A program made the translations under genes and the position numbers. 64,000 nt of DNA, taken from Oscarella lobularis (Eukaryota; Porifera; Homoscleromorpha; Homosclerophorida; Oscarellidae). Shown here piece after piece: positions 12,401-23,307 of this stretch. The stretch lies in the NCBI RefSeq assembly GCF_947507565.1, contig NC_089183.1, positions 434,001 to 498,000 on the forward strand, in the 5' to 3' direction. The notes beneath the pieces were generated by a model, which was given only the letters and a program-made list of their open reading frames with translations, did no database searches and was not told where the DNA came from. Each line of letters begins with the position of its first letter. Positions within the stretch are counted from its first letter, which is position 1.

Positions 12401-13598
12401 TTCAACTGCGAGGGCACCGAACAAGCGGCGAACGAGTGCGCAGGAGTGAAAGAAACGACGTGGCGAATGGCGAGATCGTCGTGCGTAAGTGGGACGTGGT
12501 CAGTCGAATGCTTCAATGCGACGGAACGTCCTCTGGGCTCCGGCCAGGCGACGCTTCCGCCGTTCCCGGATCCGTCAGATGGAGATATACGACTCAAGGG
12601 CGGGAATGACGACATGAGCGGACGTCTCGAAGTGTATCACAGGGGACAGTGGGGAACGATTTGCGACGACACGTGGAGAGCGGATCAGAAGACGGCGAAA
12701 CACAACGTGCGCGTCATTTGCCGTCAGCTCGGATTCAATAGCGACGGTCGCGTGCTGAAGAAGACGAGCGAGGGACGAGGACGCGTTTGGATGAGCAAAG
12801 TGGTGTGCAAGGGATCGGAGAGGCGATTGGACGACTGCCGTCACGACGGATGGAGAGCGAAGAATTGCACGCACAGCGACGACGTCGCAATCACGTGCAA
12901 TCGTAAGTAAAAATTCCGAGCAGGGCAATAAATTAAAATTGTCGTACCGCGGCTTAATAATTCTCGCAGTTAGAATAACCATTGCCCTAAGGGATCCCTG
13001 TCTATAAAAGATCAGTGCCCTGAGTCTCGGGGATCAATAGGCCTTTGCTTTTCCTAACTCATTGGGCTTCCTATAAGAATACCAGTGTTCTGGTCACATC
13101 TCTATAACAATGATTTTTTTCTTTAGAACATACTCCTCCTAGCCTCACCACAGGTACGCCTAGCGTGGGATCGCAATCGACGAAAAGTAACGACGACGCC
13201 AATAAAAAAATATTCTTCTCATGTCAAGTGCTACAGGTACGACTGATGCGGGATCAAGTGCTACAGGTACGACTGATGCGGGATCAAGTGCTACAGGTAC
13301 GACTGATGCGGGATCAAGTGCTACAGGTACAACTGATGCGGGATCGCGAGTCGGCGGTACCGGTAGCAATACTCACACCCTCGCTGTCGTCGGAATCAGT
13401 CTCACTATTGTACTATCGCTCGTGCTCGTAGCCATTGGCGTGGCTCTGCTTATCGTGCGCTTGAGAAAAAGGGAAGCGAAGAGGTCGGTTCCGGTTCACA
13501 TTGGGTACAATCCCTCGCGCGACTCTCAAATTCTCTTCGGAAACGAAGAAGTTGACGACGACGCTAATAGTCATGCGGCTGTCATTATCAAGGACTGA
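9464..13598 (+). CDS. Transmembrane scavenger receptor with eight SRCR domains
   Basis: A type I membrane protein of about 1129 residues. Exons are 9464-9536, 9604-9909, 9968-10312, 10375-10713, 10792-11229, 11306-12001, 12099-12902, 13127-13153 and 13237-13598. All have GT/AG ends and every junction is phase 1, the classical arrangement for exon-shuffled extracellular modules. The signal peptide is MIRLQLFLVLVASAMGPAFS. SRCR domains 1-6 and 8 carry VEV/VCDDxW, VCRQLGY and C..D-V.C hallmarks; domain 7 (about 12150-12510) has an unusual insertion and is degenerate. After domain 8 come a Ser/Thr/Gly stalk built of a ten-residue tandem repeat, a membrane span near 13375-13460, a basic stop-transfer sequence and a roughly 45-residue tail. 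SRCR receptors act in recognition and aggregation, and sponges are known to carry many. Ligand and pathway cannot be told. Confidence 0.92.
13224..13343 (+). repeat. Four 30-bp tandem repeats coding SSATGTTDAG in the SRCR receptor stalk
   Basis: Four consecutive 30-base units encode a Ser/Thr-rich stalk likely to be O-glycosylated. Only one base differs between units (c to a in the last). Each unit contains ctacag followed by gtacg or gtaca, which reads both as a 3' splice acceptor and as a cag|gta donor. The model that keeps the frame uses the first ctacag (ending 13236) as acceptor. Without that splice the upstream exon runs through the repeat in the wrong frame. Confidence 0.9.
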
Positions 13599-13775
13599 TC
13601 GAATCGAAAGGAGGGGGGCCCCCGACGTTTAGAGATTTAGTTTCTGCGTAGTTTACCTGTTGAGCTGACTTTCTGTACTCTTCGCTCTTTCACTGACACG
13701 GAATTGAACTGGAAAATTTTACGCCTCCTTTGTTATCGCGTCACGTGTTCCGACTTAGCACGCTAGGGAACCAGG

Positions 13776-14594
13776 ATGGAGGCTCTACTGAAAGAAGTTC
13801 GCGAAATGAACAACCACTTTCAGGCGCAGGAAAGCGTCGCCGACGGTCTCCTAAAAAAGTGCACCGACGTGCAGCAGAAACTGCAGACGCTCCATCAGGT
13901 GAGATCCAAAAAAACGACCGTACGAAAGTAGGCGTGGTCGACTATGACGTAGTGCGAGGACGGTTTCGGCGAATTGAACAAGGCGGCCGGTCGCCGATCG
14001 GCGAGCGAGCTCCTTCACGGAACGAAACACGAAAGCGAGCGAATGCGCTCGATCGAGGAGGAGAATCGCGATCTGCGCACGTCGCTCGAGGAGCATCAGG
14101 CGACGCTGGGACTCGTCATGGCGAAATATCGCGAACAGGTGGCGAGTCTCGTCACGGCGAATCGAATGGATCGATCGTGCATGAGTCTGATGAACAAGGA
14201 ACAGGTGAAAATCACCTAGGACCACGCCCACAACAATATCTATGTTGATTATTGATTTTTTTGTCTTTACCTTTCTTCTTCTTCTTAGGAATTAGCCGCT
14301 AAAGATGAAAAGATTGTGGAAATGGCTTTGGTCATGGAACGAGCCGTTGTCGCCGACGAGGATTCTCTAGCCAAAGAGCAGGAATTGATTTCAAAGTTGC
14401 GGAGCGAGAATAAGGGTTTACGCGAACTTCTGGATTTGACGTCATTTGAAGACGCGAACGACGACGACGACAACGACGATGACGAGGAGTCGTCGGACAT
14501 GAAGTCTCACATATTGAAACATATTCCACCTGAAATAAGGGAAGAAGACGTAGAGATGATGACAGAGGAAAAGACGGAATTTAAAGAGAACTAA
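13776..14594 (+). CDS. FGFR1OP2: FGFR1OP2 / SIKE family coiled-coil protein (STRIPAK component)
   Basis: Three exons (13776-13898, 13953-14204, 14289-14594), all phase 0, give about 226 residues, within the range of SIKE1 and FGFR1OP2. The diagnostic segment is LRTSLEEHQATLGLVMAKY in exon 2, nearly identical to human LRTSLEEHQSALELIMSKY, followed by REQ. Exon 3 keeps the family pattern 'ITEMAxVMRKAIExDE..KEQE' as IVEMALVMERAVVADEDSLA and then ENKGLRELL. The protein is almost wholly coiled coil with an acidic patch (DDDDNDDDEE) near the C-terminus. Family members join the striatin-PP2A (STRIPAK) complex linked to Hippo-pathway kinases, and SIKE also restrains IKK-epsilon/TBK1 in vertebrates. 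The two vertebrate paralogues cannot be separated here. Confidence 0.93.
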
Positions 14595-14886
14595 AGTGAA
14601 CGTTCTGTACATATACACACATACAAACAGTGGTATAGAAGAATAAAGAGTTCATCTTGTTCTCATTAACCCCTCCCCCTCATGTCGCGATTCTTGAGTG
14701 CTTAGGTCACGTGTGCTTTCGAGGTGAAACAATCGTGAACGAAAATAAAACAAGTGTGATGATCACAAGACAGTCTGCTGACGTCATCTCATCGTCACTC
14801 TTAGGCGGTCACGAGTGTAACTTACGTGAAGGAGAATAATAGCAAAAGGATCCTTACTACATTATAAAAAAGGATTGGTAGCATAT

Positions 14887-15787
14887 ATGATGTCATCGGT
14901 TGATGTCATCGTGTCACCTGAGCAGCATGCCCGTATCATATCCAATTACCATTTACGTCAACGGAAGCGAGTTCACTTGACTCTCAGCCAAACCAAACGA
15001 AAGGTTGCGATGGATCTCGCTCTCGCTCAGGTAAGAAAACGAACGATCGCATCTCCTAATCCCCCCCCGTAACTCCCCGTAACTCCCTCCCCCACAGACA
15101 ACAGCCCAACTATTCGGCTCCGTTCTCACCCTTATCCCTTTCGCCGTCGCATCGATCTTCTACCTCCTCTACTGGCTTCCTCTCGGCGCGACTCCCTCAA
15201 CGACGACCCTCTTCTTCAAATGCCTACCAATGCTCTTCCTCTGGTTCTTCGTCTACCGTCAAGGCGTCAACCGTTCGTACAACCGTCGCATCCTCGGCGG
15301 TCTCGTGTTTTCGTGCGTGGGCGATGCCCTCCTCGTGTACGATCACGCCTACTTCGTTCAAGGCCTCCTCGCCTTCGCCGTCGCGCACGGACTCTACAGC
15401 ATGGCGTTCGGGCTACGCGCGCTACGCGCAAAATTGGGCGGGATTCTCGGCGTTTTCTCGCTCGTCGCCTACAGTTTTTTCTATCCGGTGCTCGAAGGCA
15501 CGCTCAAGTGGCTCGTCACCTTCTACTCGCTCATGCTTCTACTCATGGTCTGGGCCGCGCTCGGACGCGCCTCCCAATTCGTAAACAATCGTAAACGTCA
15601 TTTTGCGTGGGCGGGGTTCTGGGTAGGCGGTGCCATGCTCTTCTGGTTGTCGGATTTCGTGCTCGCGTGGAATTTATTTCGAAGTCACGTGCCGTGGGGA
15701 AATTACATTGTCATGTTCACGTACTACGCCGCTCAGTTGGGAATTAGTTTATCGGTCATCATTCCGAAGAAATCGAAAGAAGTTTAG
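14887..15787 (+). CDS. TMEM86: TMEM86-type lysoplasmalogenase (YhhN family)
   Basis: Two exons (14887-15030 and 15098-15787) joined in phase 0 give about 277 residues. The family is a multi-spanning ER membrane hydrolase that cleaves the vinyl-ether bond of lysoplasmalogens. Exon 2 carries eight or so hydrophobic helices and the YhhN hallmarks: FSCVGDALLVYDHAYFVQG, with the conserved Gly-Asp, then FAVAHGLYSMAFG, and near the C-terminus FWLSDFVLAWNLF with its conserved Ser-Asp. The first ATG (14887) opens exon 1, which adds about 48 mostly cytosolic residues; a further ATG follows directly. TMEM86A and TMEM86B cannot be told apart. The only intron is a short pyrimidine-rich one of 67 bases. 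Confidence 0.92.
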
Positions 15788-15996
15788 AGTCTAAGAAGTC
15801 GAAATTTTCACAAATAAAAAAAGGCTACGAACTCGTGCATGCATGGTTTAGAAACACTGCTATATATACATATTATATAGGTAACGTTTACACATTGCAC
15901 GTCTTGAATTTTTTAGAGTTTATTGTATCAAAGATAAAAATTTAGTCCGGGCGTCTGTTACCGCTCGCCCGCCCCGGATATACGAATGTCTTTCTG
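15788..15996. other. Intergenic spacer, TMEM86 to IMMP1L
   Basis: About 200 AT-rich bases. AATAAA near 15812 is a likely TMEM86 polyadenylation signal. A CCGGGCG/CGCCCGCCCCGG stretch near 15947-15977 sits just before the IMMP1L start and may belong to its promoter. No other feature seen. Confidence 0.4.
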
Positions 15997-16784
15997 ATGC
16001 TGCGACGGGTTCTACGTCGATTCGCGATCGGAATTCAAATTGGATGCGGTGTCTACTTAACGACGCGTTACTTCTTCGCCATAACACTGGTACCTCGGGC
16101 CGAAAAACGCGAGAAAGTTCTCTACGCCTGCGACTTTAGTGCGAGGGCCGATCGATGGAACCGACAATCAAACACCACGACGTCGTGGCAGTAAAACGAT
16201 TCTCTATACAGCCGAAAAAGTGCGTAGTAGTGCCGTAAAACCGCCGAATAATGGCCCTAAGCCAGTGGTACATGTACATTGTCTACTAAAAGGGGATGTA
16301 GTTCAAAATAGAGATTTCACTCCAAAATAAATTGACTATTTGTTATGTACCCATAGAGGAGACGTTGTCGTGTCGAAATCACCGCGAAGTAGCAAAGACT
16401 ACGTGTGCAAAAGAATCGCAGCCATAGTAAAAGACCGTGCTTAAATATTACTTTGAGTGTGGTACTAAGACGCGTATCTAGACGGGCGACGCGATGCCGT
16501 GCAAGCCGAGAGAGCGGATGCACTACTTCGACCGACACTACGTAAAATAGTTCCTACATCTCGATCTCGCAGTTCTCTCAAATCTTCCTAGATACCCAAA
16601 GGCTACATGTGGCTAGAAGGCGATAATAAAGTCTCGTCCGTTGACTCGAGAACGTACGGCCCTATTCCGCAAGGCTTGCTAGCGGGAAAAGTCGTTTATC
16701 GAGTAAGAAACGAACGCCCGTGGGCCCTCTTCTCAAAAAAATCTTTAGGTGTGGCCCTTATCAAGACTGGGTGCGGTAAAGTGA
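15997..16784 (+). CDS. IMMP1L: Mitochondrial inner membrane protease subunit 1 (IMMP1L)
   Basis: No exon is long enough to stand out, but joining six gives a complete S26-type signal peptidase. Exon 1 from 15997 codes MLRRVLRRFAIGIQIGCGVY and ends ITL. Exon 2 (from about 16138) opens CEGRSMEPTIKHHDVVAVKR, with the catalytic Ser in SMEPT. Exon 3 (about 16351-16424) reads KGDVVVSKSPRSSKDYVCKR, with the catalytic Lys in CKR. A small exon near 16483-16545 codes TGDAMPCKPRERMHYFD. The next (about 16594-16699) opens IPKGYMWLEGDN and then has the family motif DSRTYGPIPQGL. The last ends RVWPLSRLGAVK before the stop at 16782. Human IMMP1L matches throughout, for example GHVWLEGDN and DSRCYGPIPYGL. 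The enzyme removes bipartite targeting signals from intermembrane-space proteins. Length is typical, near 160-170 residues. Confidence 0.93.
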
Positions 16785-17379
16785 CAATTTTAGAGTAGGA
16801 TACTGTACTCACTAGACTTTTATAAATATACAGTTTACTTAAAAAAGATGTGTTGTCTAAGCGCTGGTTCCCACCCTTTTAGCTTTACTTACCAGATGAG
16901 ACTACTTGGGAACTTCTGATCAACCTCTCTAAAAAGAGGTCCTTTTCCCCCTTACAGAGCCTTCGATGCTTTTCCAAAGCCATTCTCTTACAGAGACAGT
17001 GAAAAACTTCGGCCATAATCTCGTCGAATCTAGAGGAAGAGGCAAAATAGTCAAATTTCCTGAAACAAAAATTCCTACGCATTTTTCAAGAGGCGAAAAG
17101 ACGCCAAGAAGCCGATCCAAGCCCGGGCGTATAAAACGATTCTGGAATTGTTCTGCGAGTCTGCTTCTGATCCAGCGTGGGGGAATTTTTGTCTTGATTG
17201 CAGATGCTGAAATGGGTGTTATCTCAGACTGACTGTGTCCGCTATCAGACTGATAGCGGACACAGTCAGTGCCAAATCTACATGTACAGATCATAAGGCC
17301 TTTGACGCGCACAGAGTGTTAAAAAACATCCAAGCTGCAAAACATAGAAAAATTAAACGTGATCGATAACTGAGTCAGG
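16785..17379. other. Unexplained spacer with a perfect hairpin
   Basis: About 600 bases between the convergent IMMP1L (plus) and IDS (minus) genes. A minus-strand open stretch with splice-like ends lies at about 16897-17090 but matches nothing I recognise. A perfect inverted repeat sits at 17228-17270 and is listed separately. Confidence 0.4.
17228..17270. repeat. Perfect 20-bp inverted repeat with 3-base loop
   Basis: Arms at 17228-17247 and 17251-17270 are exact reverse complements (actgactgtgtccgctatca and its complement), separated by gac. As RNA this folds into a fully paired 20-bp stem. It is downstream of both flanking convergent genes. It could be a small-RNA hairpin, a transposon-end remnant or a recent inversion-duplication. 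Confidence 0.95.
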
Positions 17380-19573
17380 TTATTTCAGAGGTATCGCTTC
17401 CCTCCAGCCGGCCAAAAGCATTTTCTTCAGTTCTTCCTTCGTGCTGGCCATATTTGGCTTGTTAGCAAGATTTTCGTTTTCGTCGTTGAAATGAACAGTT
17501 GGAGACGTGTGGTCATACAGCTCCTCGCCCCAAACGTCATCCCAATGAGGCACCGCCAGCGTGTCATTGAAACCCACCCATAGAGTGTAACGATACTACA
17601 AAACAAATACAGACTGCGCATAACGCAATCTTACCCAAATACCTCCTTAGTTCGCATCGTGTATCCCATCACTTGCTTTTGATCTACCTTAGATCCATTC
17701 TTGATGAACGTGTGCCCAGGAATGTGATACAGTCCACATGTAGGTCTGGGATATTGAGAAAACGCAGCCTAAAAGCACTTGAACACTTGTTCCTGTAATG
17801 TAACTAATCGAAATTACTTTCTTAAAGGGCATGTTGGGGTTTTTCAATAACGGAGCAATGCTGGTGCCTTCAACGCATGTAAGCTAAAGAGAGGCAAGAC
17901 TTGGCAACTAGTTACTCCTGCTTTAGTTGCAACTAACCGGCTGTTTGGTCATTGGGCACAAATCTACTTTTGGCAGTCCGGTGATGTCAACAAGAGTCGG
18001 AAATATGTCAATCAATTCAACGAGCGCATCTGATCGCATTCCTATATCGGTCACGCCAGGAACATGCAGCAGAAAAGGCACACGAGTATCATCTTCAAAG
18101 TTCTGCAAAAGAAATACAAACAGTGCTGTGAGAATAATGATGACAGGAGGCGGGTTTACAGTGAACTTCGCCCATTCTCCGAGCTCTCCCTTCAAGGAAA
18201 CTCTCTCAGAAAACGTTAACATTTTCAAGCGTTTTTCTTTACCAAATGCCAGCCGTGGTCTCCCCACAGAACAACGATCGTATCGTTGGCAAAACCCTGC
18301 GCTTCCAATTCGGCGAGCACTTTGCCTACTTGATAATCGCTATACGTCATAGTCGCATAATAGCCGCGACGGGCTTCGCGCGTTGCCTCGTCCGGAAGAG
18401 CGCACTCGGTCGAAAGCATCTGGGTGGTATTGGACGCCGTGCAATTCTTTCCCTCGAAATAAATAGCCAAGTTATCGAACTCGCGAATGTGGTTCCAAGT
18501 GGACCACGCGACGTCTGGCATTTCAACTGGAGGCCGAGGATTTGCCGGCAAAGCAATTTCTGTTGCATCCGGATACATGTCAAAGTATTTCTTGGGAGCA
18601 AAATGAGGAATATGCTAGAGAAGCAGAAACATAAGAAAGGTACAGCACGATTATATTATATGTTTACGGGCTTGTGAAATCCAATGGCTAAGAAGAACGG
18701 TCGTTGATCGCCCTTTGTGCGATTGGCCTTGAGAGCTTGTAGTGTCTTTATAGCTTGGTCACAGATCTGCCCATCTGGCAAATCATTGTCCTCAAACCCA
18801 TCAAAGCCCCACCAAAGACCTGGAATAAAAATTTAATTCAGGATTTCCTTTAGGCGTTGTAGTTTACTGGTCTTGTTCTGCCCTGGACCATATTGCTTCT
18901 CCAAGGGAGCTGGAATTCCCCGGTTGCAAAGGGTTCCATGATTACAGCTAGAGCTTACCGTGATAGTAAGGCAAACCTTCTGGACTCCACGAGTACAATA
19001 CATCGTCGAATCCACTGGGTCCCCCTGGATGAAAGACTTTGCCCATACCAATAGAAATATACTAAAACATTTAGCTTGAGCTATGTGACAGGTAAAAAAA
19101 TGAAACTTATTTTAGTGCACACCCCGTTCTCCTTGAAATATTGAGGTATTGTTGTTGCATTAGTAACTTTTCTCCAGTACTCATCTGGATCAATAAGCCA
19201 AACGTGATTGGTATCAGGTCGGCGACCAGTGAGCAGAGAAGCTCTAATGAAACTGGCTTAGAGTAGCTGAAGGCTTTGGAGCCAATAATAATACCTTGAG
19301 GGTGAACACAGAGCCTGTTGGCAGTACGCACGCTCAAAGAGCAATGACTTTGCCGCAAGTTGGTCGATGTGCGGCGATAGGGCCTGTGCTGAGCCGTAGC
19401 ATCCCAGCTCCGGACGCAGATCTGAGTAGAACAGTCGGTGATTACATACTAGACCAGGATGCAATATTCAGATGACCGTCTATAGCAAGGAAAAGGACGT
19501 TTTTGCGTTCAGCTGCGGCCCAGCAACCGAAAACGACGGCCAAAACTACAGCAAAACTGGTGAGTATAGCCAT
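17380..19573 (-). CDS. IDS: Iduronate-2-sulfatase (lysosomal)
   Basis: The lysosomal sulfatase that removes the 2-O-sulfate from iduronate in heparan and dermatan sulfate. Exon 1 from 19573 has a signal peptide ([20 protein letters not shown]) and reaches LFLAID. The next exon gives [10 protein letters not shown], metal-ligand region, and LCSPSR, the C-x-P-S-R site whose Cys becomes the catalytic formylglycine. Further exons read [72 protein letters not shown] and [19 protein letters not shown]. Later come [16 protein letters not shown] and [20 protein letters not shown], before the stop at 17380-17382. These match human IDS in order, including its tail MGYSIRTIDYRYTVWVGFN. The exons are about ten and small, with introns of about 40-70 bases. 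All catalytic landmarks are present, so the gene looks intact. Confidence 0.95.
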
Positions 19574-19817
19574 GGTGCTCTAATGAAAATCGACTCACGT
19601 GATACATTATTATATGTACCAATACTTCGCTTGTTAGAAAAAAGCGAAAATCTAACATACAACTAACAAAGAACGTCTCTTCAGACCAAAGTTTCGCATC
19701 TTCGCTCCTGCCTTTTCATCGACGTTGATGGCACGGTTTTTTTCTTCTGACATTATGTATTTGCTTTCCCCTATTGAGAGACATCCCTAGGGAAGAAGGA
19801 AGGACTCGAAAGAATCA

Positions 19818-19960
19818 AGAGATCAGAAAATCAATCAAGAATGAAAAGAATGGATGCCGTTATTATGAAATTGGAGAGATCTAGAATTGAGAAGAGATCA
19901 GAGAATCAATCAAGAATGAAGTGAATGGATGTGTTAATATAAAAGTGGAGAGATCTAGAA
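19818..19960. repeat. Two-copy tandem repeat of about 72 bases
   Basis: Two diverged copies share agagatcagaaaatcaatca, then agaatgaa..gaatggatg and end in ggagagatctagaa. They are AT-rich, non-coding and upstream of IDS. About 85% identity by eye. Confidence 0.75.
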
Positions 19961-20299
19961 GGCTAACTGGCGAATTTCAGTAATTGAAGTGAGAGTTGAC
20001 TGATGACGTGCGCAATGACAAAACTTGCACATGAACGCAATGAAAATGGTGATGAAAAATGATGAAGTGACTGACACATGGTAGAATGACACAGAACTGG
20101 AAGTGCAAAACGTGCAGAGTTCCCCCTTTTTCCCACCCTCTTCCCCTTCTTTATTTCCCCACCCTCTTCCCCCTCCTTTATTTTCCCAACCCTGCATGCA
20201 AAAATACGCAGTTTCTATTTGCATGCAATCTTCTTTATCTTCTTCCCTATTCTGTTCTAAAAACAAAAAATTCTTAGAAACGATTTATCACTGTGCCAA

Positions 20300-21786
20300 A
20301 ATGATTACCTCCTCCTTTTGTTGTCCACTTGTTTACTAATCGTTCACTAATCGAAGCTCGACTTCTCCTAGGCCTTCTGCTTTTCCCCGTCTTCTGTTTC
20401 TAAATCAAAAATCTTACAAACATACATCGACGTGCTAAAATACACACCTCTTCCTTCGATGACTCGCGGAAGAAATTCAATGCTACAATCCATTGGCTTT
20501 AGACTCCAGTTTTCAGTCTTTATCTAAAAATGTAATTTTTGGCAAACCATTACGTGAATTAAAGTACAAGTGCATACGGGATTGACAAAAGATGCTCCAA
20601 ATAACAGAAGACGGGCCTCTCGCTCACTTTTTCCTCTAAAACAACAAGTCCATGCAAACAGATACATTGACTGGCAATTACATACCATCTCTTCGCTGCT
20701 CCCCTTCAGTAAATGGAGTGGCTACTTTATTCTCACTGATAGCCCAGGTACTCCAACTCAAGACAGCTCTTTCTCCTTTTCTTATTCTGTCTCTAAAACA
20801 AACTGATAAAGATAAAGAAAATATCCCACTGCCAAGTGAGTACCTCTGCCTTCAATTGTCCACTTGTTTACGAAGGCAAAGCTCCAAATAACGAAGTCCC
20901 TCTCTTCTGTTTCTAGACCAAAAATGCTCTCACTCTCACAGATGCACATTAACGTGCCAAAGTGAATACAGTACCTCCTCCTTCAGTAGTGTATGTGTAT
21001 CTGTCTTCTACTCCCAAGCTCCTCCTCCATGGCTTTCTTCTTTCCACTCTTCAGCTTCTAAAATAAAAATCTTACAAGATACATCAACGTGCTCAAATAA
21101 ATAAATACCTCGTTTTCCAATGAATTTTAAAAGAAACTTGATGCAACGACCCGTTGGCTTTTGTTCCAGTCTTCATCTAAAAAATTTAATCTTTTGGTAA
21201 ACTATTACAAGTACAGGCGCATACCTTGATTAACAATGTAGCTGTCAGCAAAGCCAAAAATCCTCCAACTCAAGACAGCCGGCTCCCCTCCCCTCTCTTT
21301 CTTTTCTCTTTAACTCTAAAACTAAAATTGATAAAGAAAACAGCACATGCTCAAACTAAATACCTCTGTGAGTGGGAATTACTATGAAAACAGTCTTTTT
21401 TTCAATTCTTTATCTACCTAACGAAAATTTCAAATATTAGCTCAAACACAAATTATTCAAATTATGTAATTACACTAAAAGACGGATTAGCTAAAAAATA
21501 TAAATAACAATCAACCTAGAGTACCTCTAAATCCATTGACCTAAAATTTAATTAATTAAACCTAAATTTTAAACCAACCTAGAGTACCTCCAAATCCATT
21601 GACCTATATAATTATCCTATATTCTAAAAATCAACCTAAATTACCTCAAGAATCCATTGACCTAAAATTTTTAATTAATTAAACCTACATTCTAAATCAA
21701 CCTAGAGTACCTCCAAATCCATTGACCTAGATAATTATCCTATATTCTAAATCAACCTAGAGTACCTCAGAATCCATTGAAATGGT
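20300..21786 (-). other. Array of exon-like repeat modules, candidate uncharacterised multi-exon gene
   Basis: Read on the minus strand, at least eight blocks of 60-110 bases are each flanked by pyrimidine-rich ..tttag and by G|GTA donors, separated by about 40-60 bases. Approximate blocks: 20313-20399, 20449-20524, 20578-20637, 20687-20793, 20848-20918, 20982-21058, 21109-21176 and 21226-21316. Several have open frames ending in phase 1 with related peptides: FVIWSFAFVNKWTIEGRG, LLLFGASFVNPV, AVLSWRIFGFADSYIVNQG and LVNKWTTKGGG. A higher-order duplication of about 660 bases is visible (20390-20570 against 21050-21230). Five tiny ATG-bearing units precede it at 21525-21786. I recognise no domain. 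It could be a real small-exon gene, a decaying one, or a satellite with chance splice signals. Confidence 0.4.
21512..21786. repeat. Five tandem AT-rich units of about 60 bases with a 16-base exon-like core
   Basis: The phrase caacctagagtacctc, two to three variable bases, then aatccattgacct recurs five times (cores near 21525, 21588, 21645, 21711 and 21766). On the minus strand each core reads ag|GTCAATGGATTTGGAG|gtactc or a close variant: splice-like ends around an ATG and codons for MDLE or MDSE. Alternating spacers give a higher-order period near 123 bases. Confidence 0.85.
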
Positions 21787-23307
21787 CTAAAGTGGCGGCT
21801 GCCAGCTAAGCACGTTGGGGAAGGAGCTACAACCTATCTACTTTGGGAACCGTCCTACCTACTGACAGCCGCCCTAAACCCTAATGCATGGCGGTATACG
21901 GACCCCGCATGAACGTAATGCTTTGTCTATCGTAGTTGCAAAGCGGCACAATGCATTGGATGGTCATTACACTATGCTTTTTGTTGTCCCCGTCTAGGCT
22001 CTCGCACATGCACACAATACAAGCTTCTTGCTGAGATGCCACTGCCCCACTTCAAACCCTCCCTCCCACCCCCTAGGTCGCTGTCAGTGTACATGTTCCG
22101 TCTGGCCCGAAGAGGGAACAGTGGCAAAACGTGCAATCCGCTTGGGTGCAGTACGAGAGCTCTCCGCCCTTATGAGCGCGCCTACTCCACACGGGGCCCA
22201 AAGGGAAGTACGAACCTTGATCTTCTGCCTCGTCGGTAGTGTCAGGCCATCTTTGCTATGGCCGTCCTCCATCGTCGTCGTCATTGCCGTAGTCGTCATC
22301 ATCGTTGTCGTCATCGTCGTAGCCTACGAAGCAATAATAATTAATTAATTAATTAATCCGTATCACTATGACGTCAGTACCTTCCACGTGGGTGCGGTCC
22401 GTTGCAGCTGTTGACAGATGTTTCTCCGCGTGTCCAATCTATGACACATCATATAGAACAAGATGTGTGAAGTCTAGGCTTAGGTTACCTTCGTCCATGT
22501 CGCGCGGCGCGACGATCGGCCGGTTTGCTCGGCTTTGACGGGGGATCGCCGTCGCTTTTCTAAAAGAAAACGCGCGTGCTGTCAATCGCGCGGGAAAAAC
22601 GGAAGCCGCGCGGATTCAGTTCTTACAGGCGAGCGGAGGCGCCGCGCAGTGCGATCCCATCTAGGCACGTCATCGCGCGCCGAGGCGCAACGATCTGAAA
22701 GGAAAAAAATCGATCGATCGCGCGGGAAGGCGAAAACGGGCGCGTGGCTGACTTACCGACGTGCCGGCCGCGTTGCGCTGTTTTCGTCGACCCAGGGCGC
22801 AATCCTTCGCGAAGAATTGCGGGGATTTCCTGCGAAAATAGGCGCGATTATGTTCGTGAATGAAATTGGGCGCCGCGGCTCGTTCTCACCGGAAGACGCC
22901 GTAATCCCCGCCGGTTCGTGTGCTATAATGGCTCTGCCTCGCGGCAGAATGCCTTTCTCGGCCGCCCCGGTGTCGACGACGAACGAAAAACGCGGCCGCG
23001 GCAGACATGCGCCTGCTTCGAAGAACGTTCGGCCGAGAGTGACTGAAACCGGCGAGTCGCACATGCTCAAAAACCGGGATTCCAATGACGTGTGAGACGT
23101 AAGAACCAATCATAGTCGAGAATTGTGATCACGCCGGCCGAACACGCGAAACTGGTTTGGGCAGTTTGAGCAGTTTCCGGACAAAAAACGCGGGAGCCTA
23201 TCGTTAGTGGTGCCTGCAATCACGTGACGAGCAATGGCCGCAAGTATTAGGAAAATAGCGCACTACTCGCGTACCTTCATGGTATTTCCGGAATAAACTT
23301 CTTTCAT
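21787..23307. other. GC-rich, repeat-bearing tract without a recognised gene
   Basis: At 21793-21870 a 12-base inverted repeat (ggcggctgccag, one mismatch) brackets about 55 bases. Minus-strand exon-like pieces occur at about 22492-22502 (ATGGACGAAG before GTAACC) and 22384-22440. An acidic Asp-rich stretch lies at 22260-22325. I could not join these into one frame. From 22500 to 23100 the DNA is very GC- and CpG-rich with long open frames on both strands; neither resembles a known protein, so composition probably explains them. Confidence 0.4.

Noticed and set aside
13165-13431. Frame reading QVLQVRLMRD repeats across the SRCR stalk
   Set aside because: Wrong frame for the following membrane span; splicing at the first ctacag restores the SSATGTTDAG frame.
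22535-23095. 186-codon open frame on plus, overlapping a 118-codon frame on minus
   Set aside because: Very GC/CpG-rich DNA with long frames on both strands, basic low-complexity translation, no recognisable domain and no splice or promoter context.
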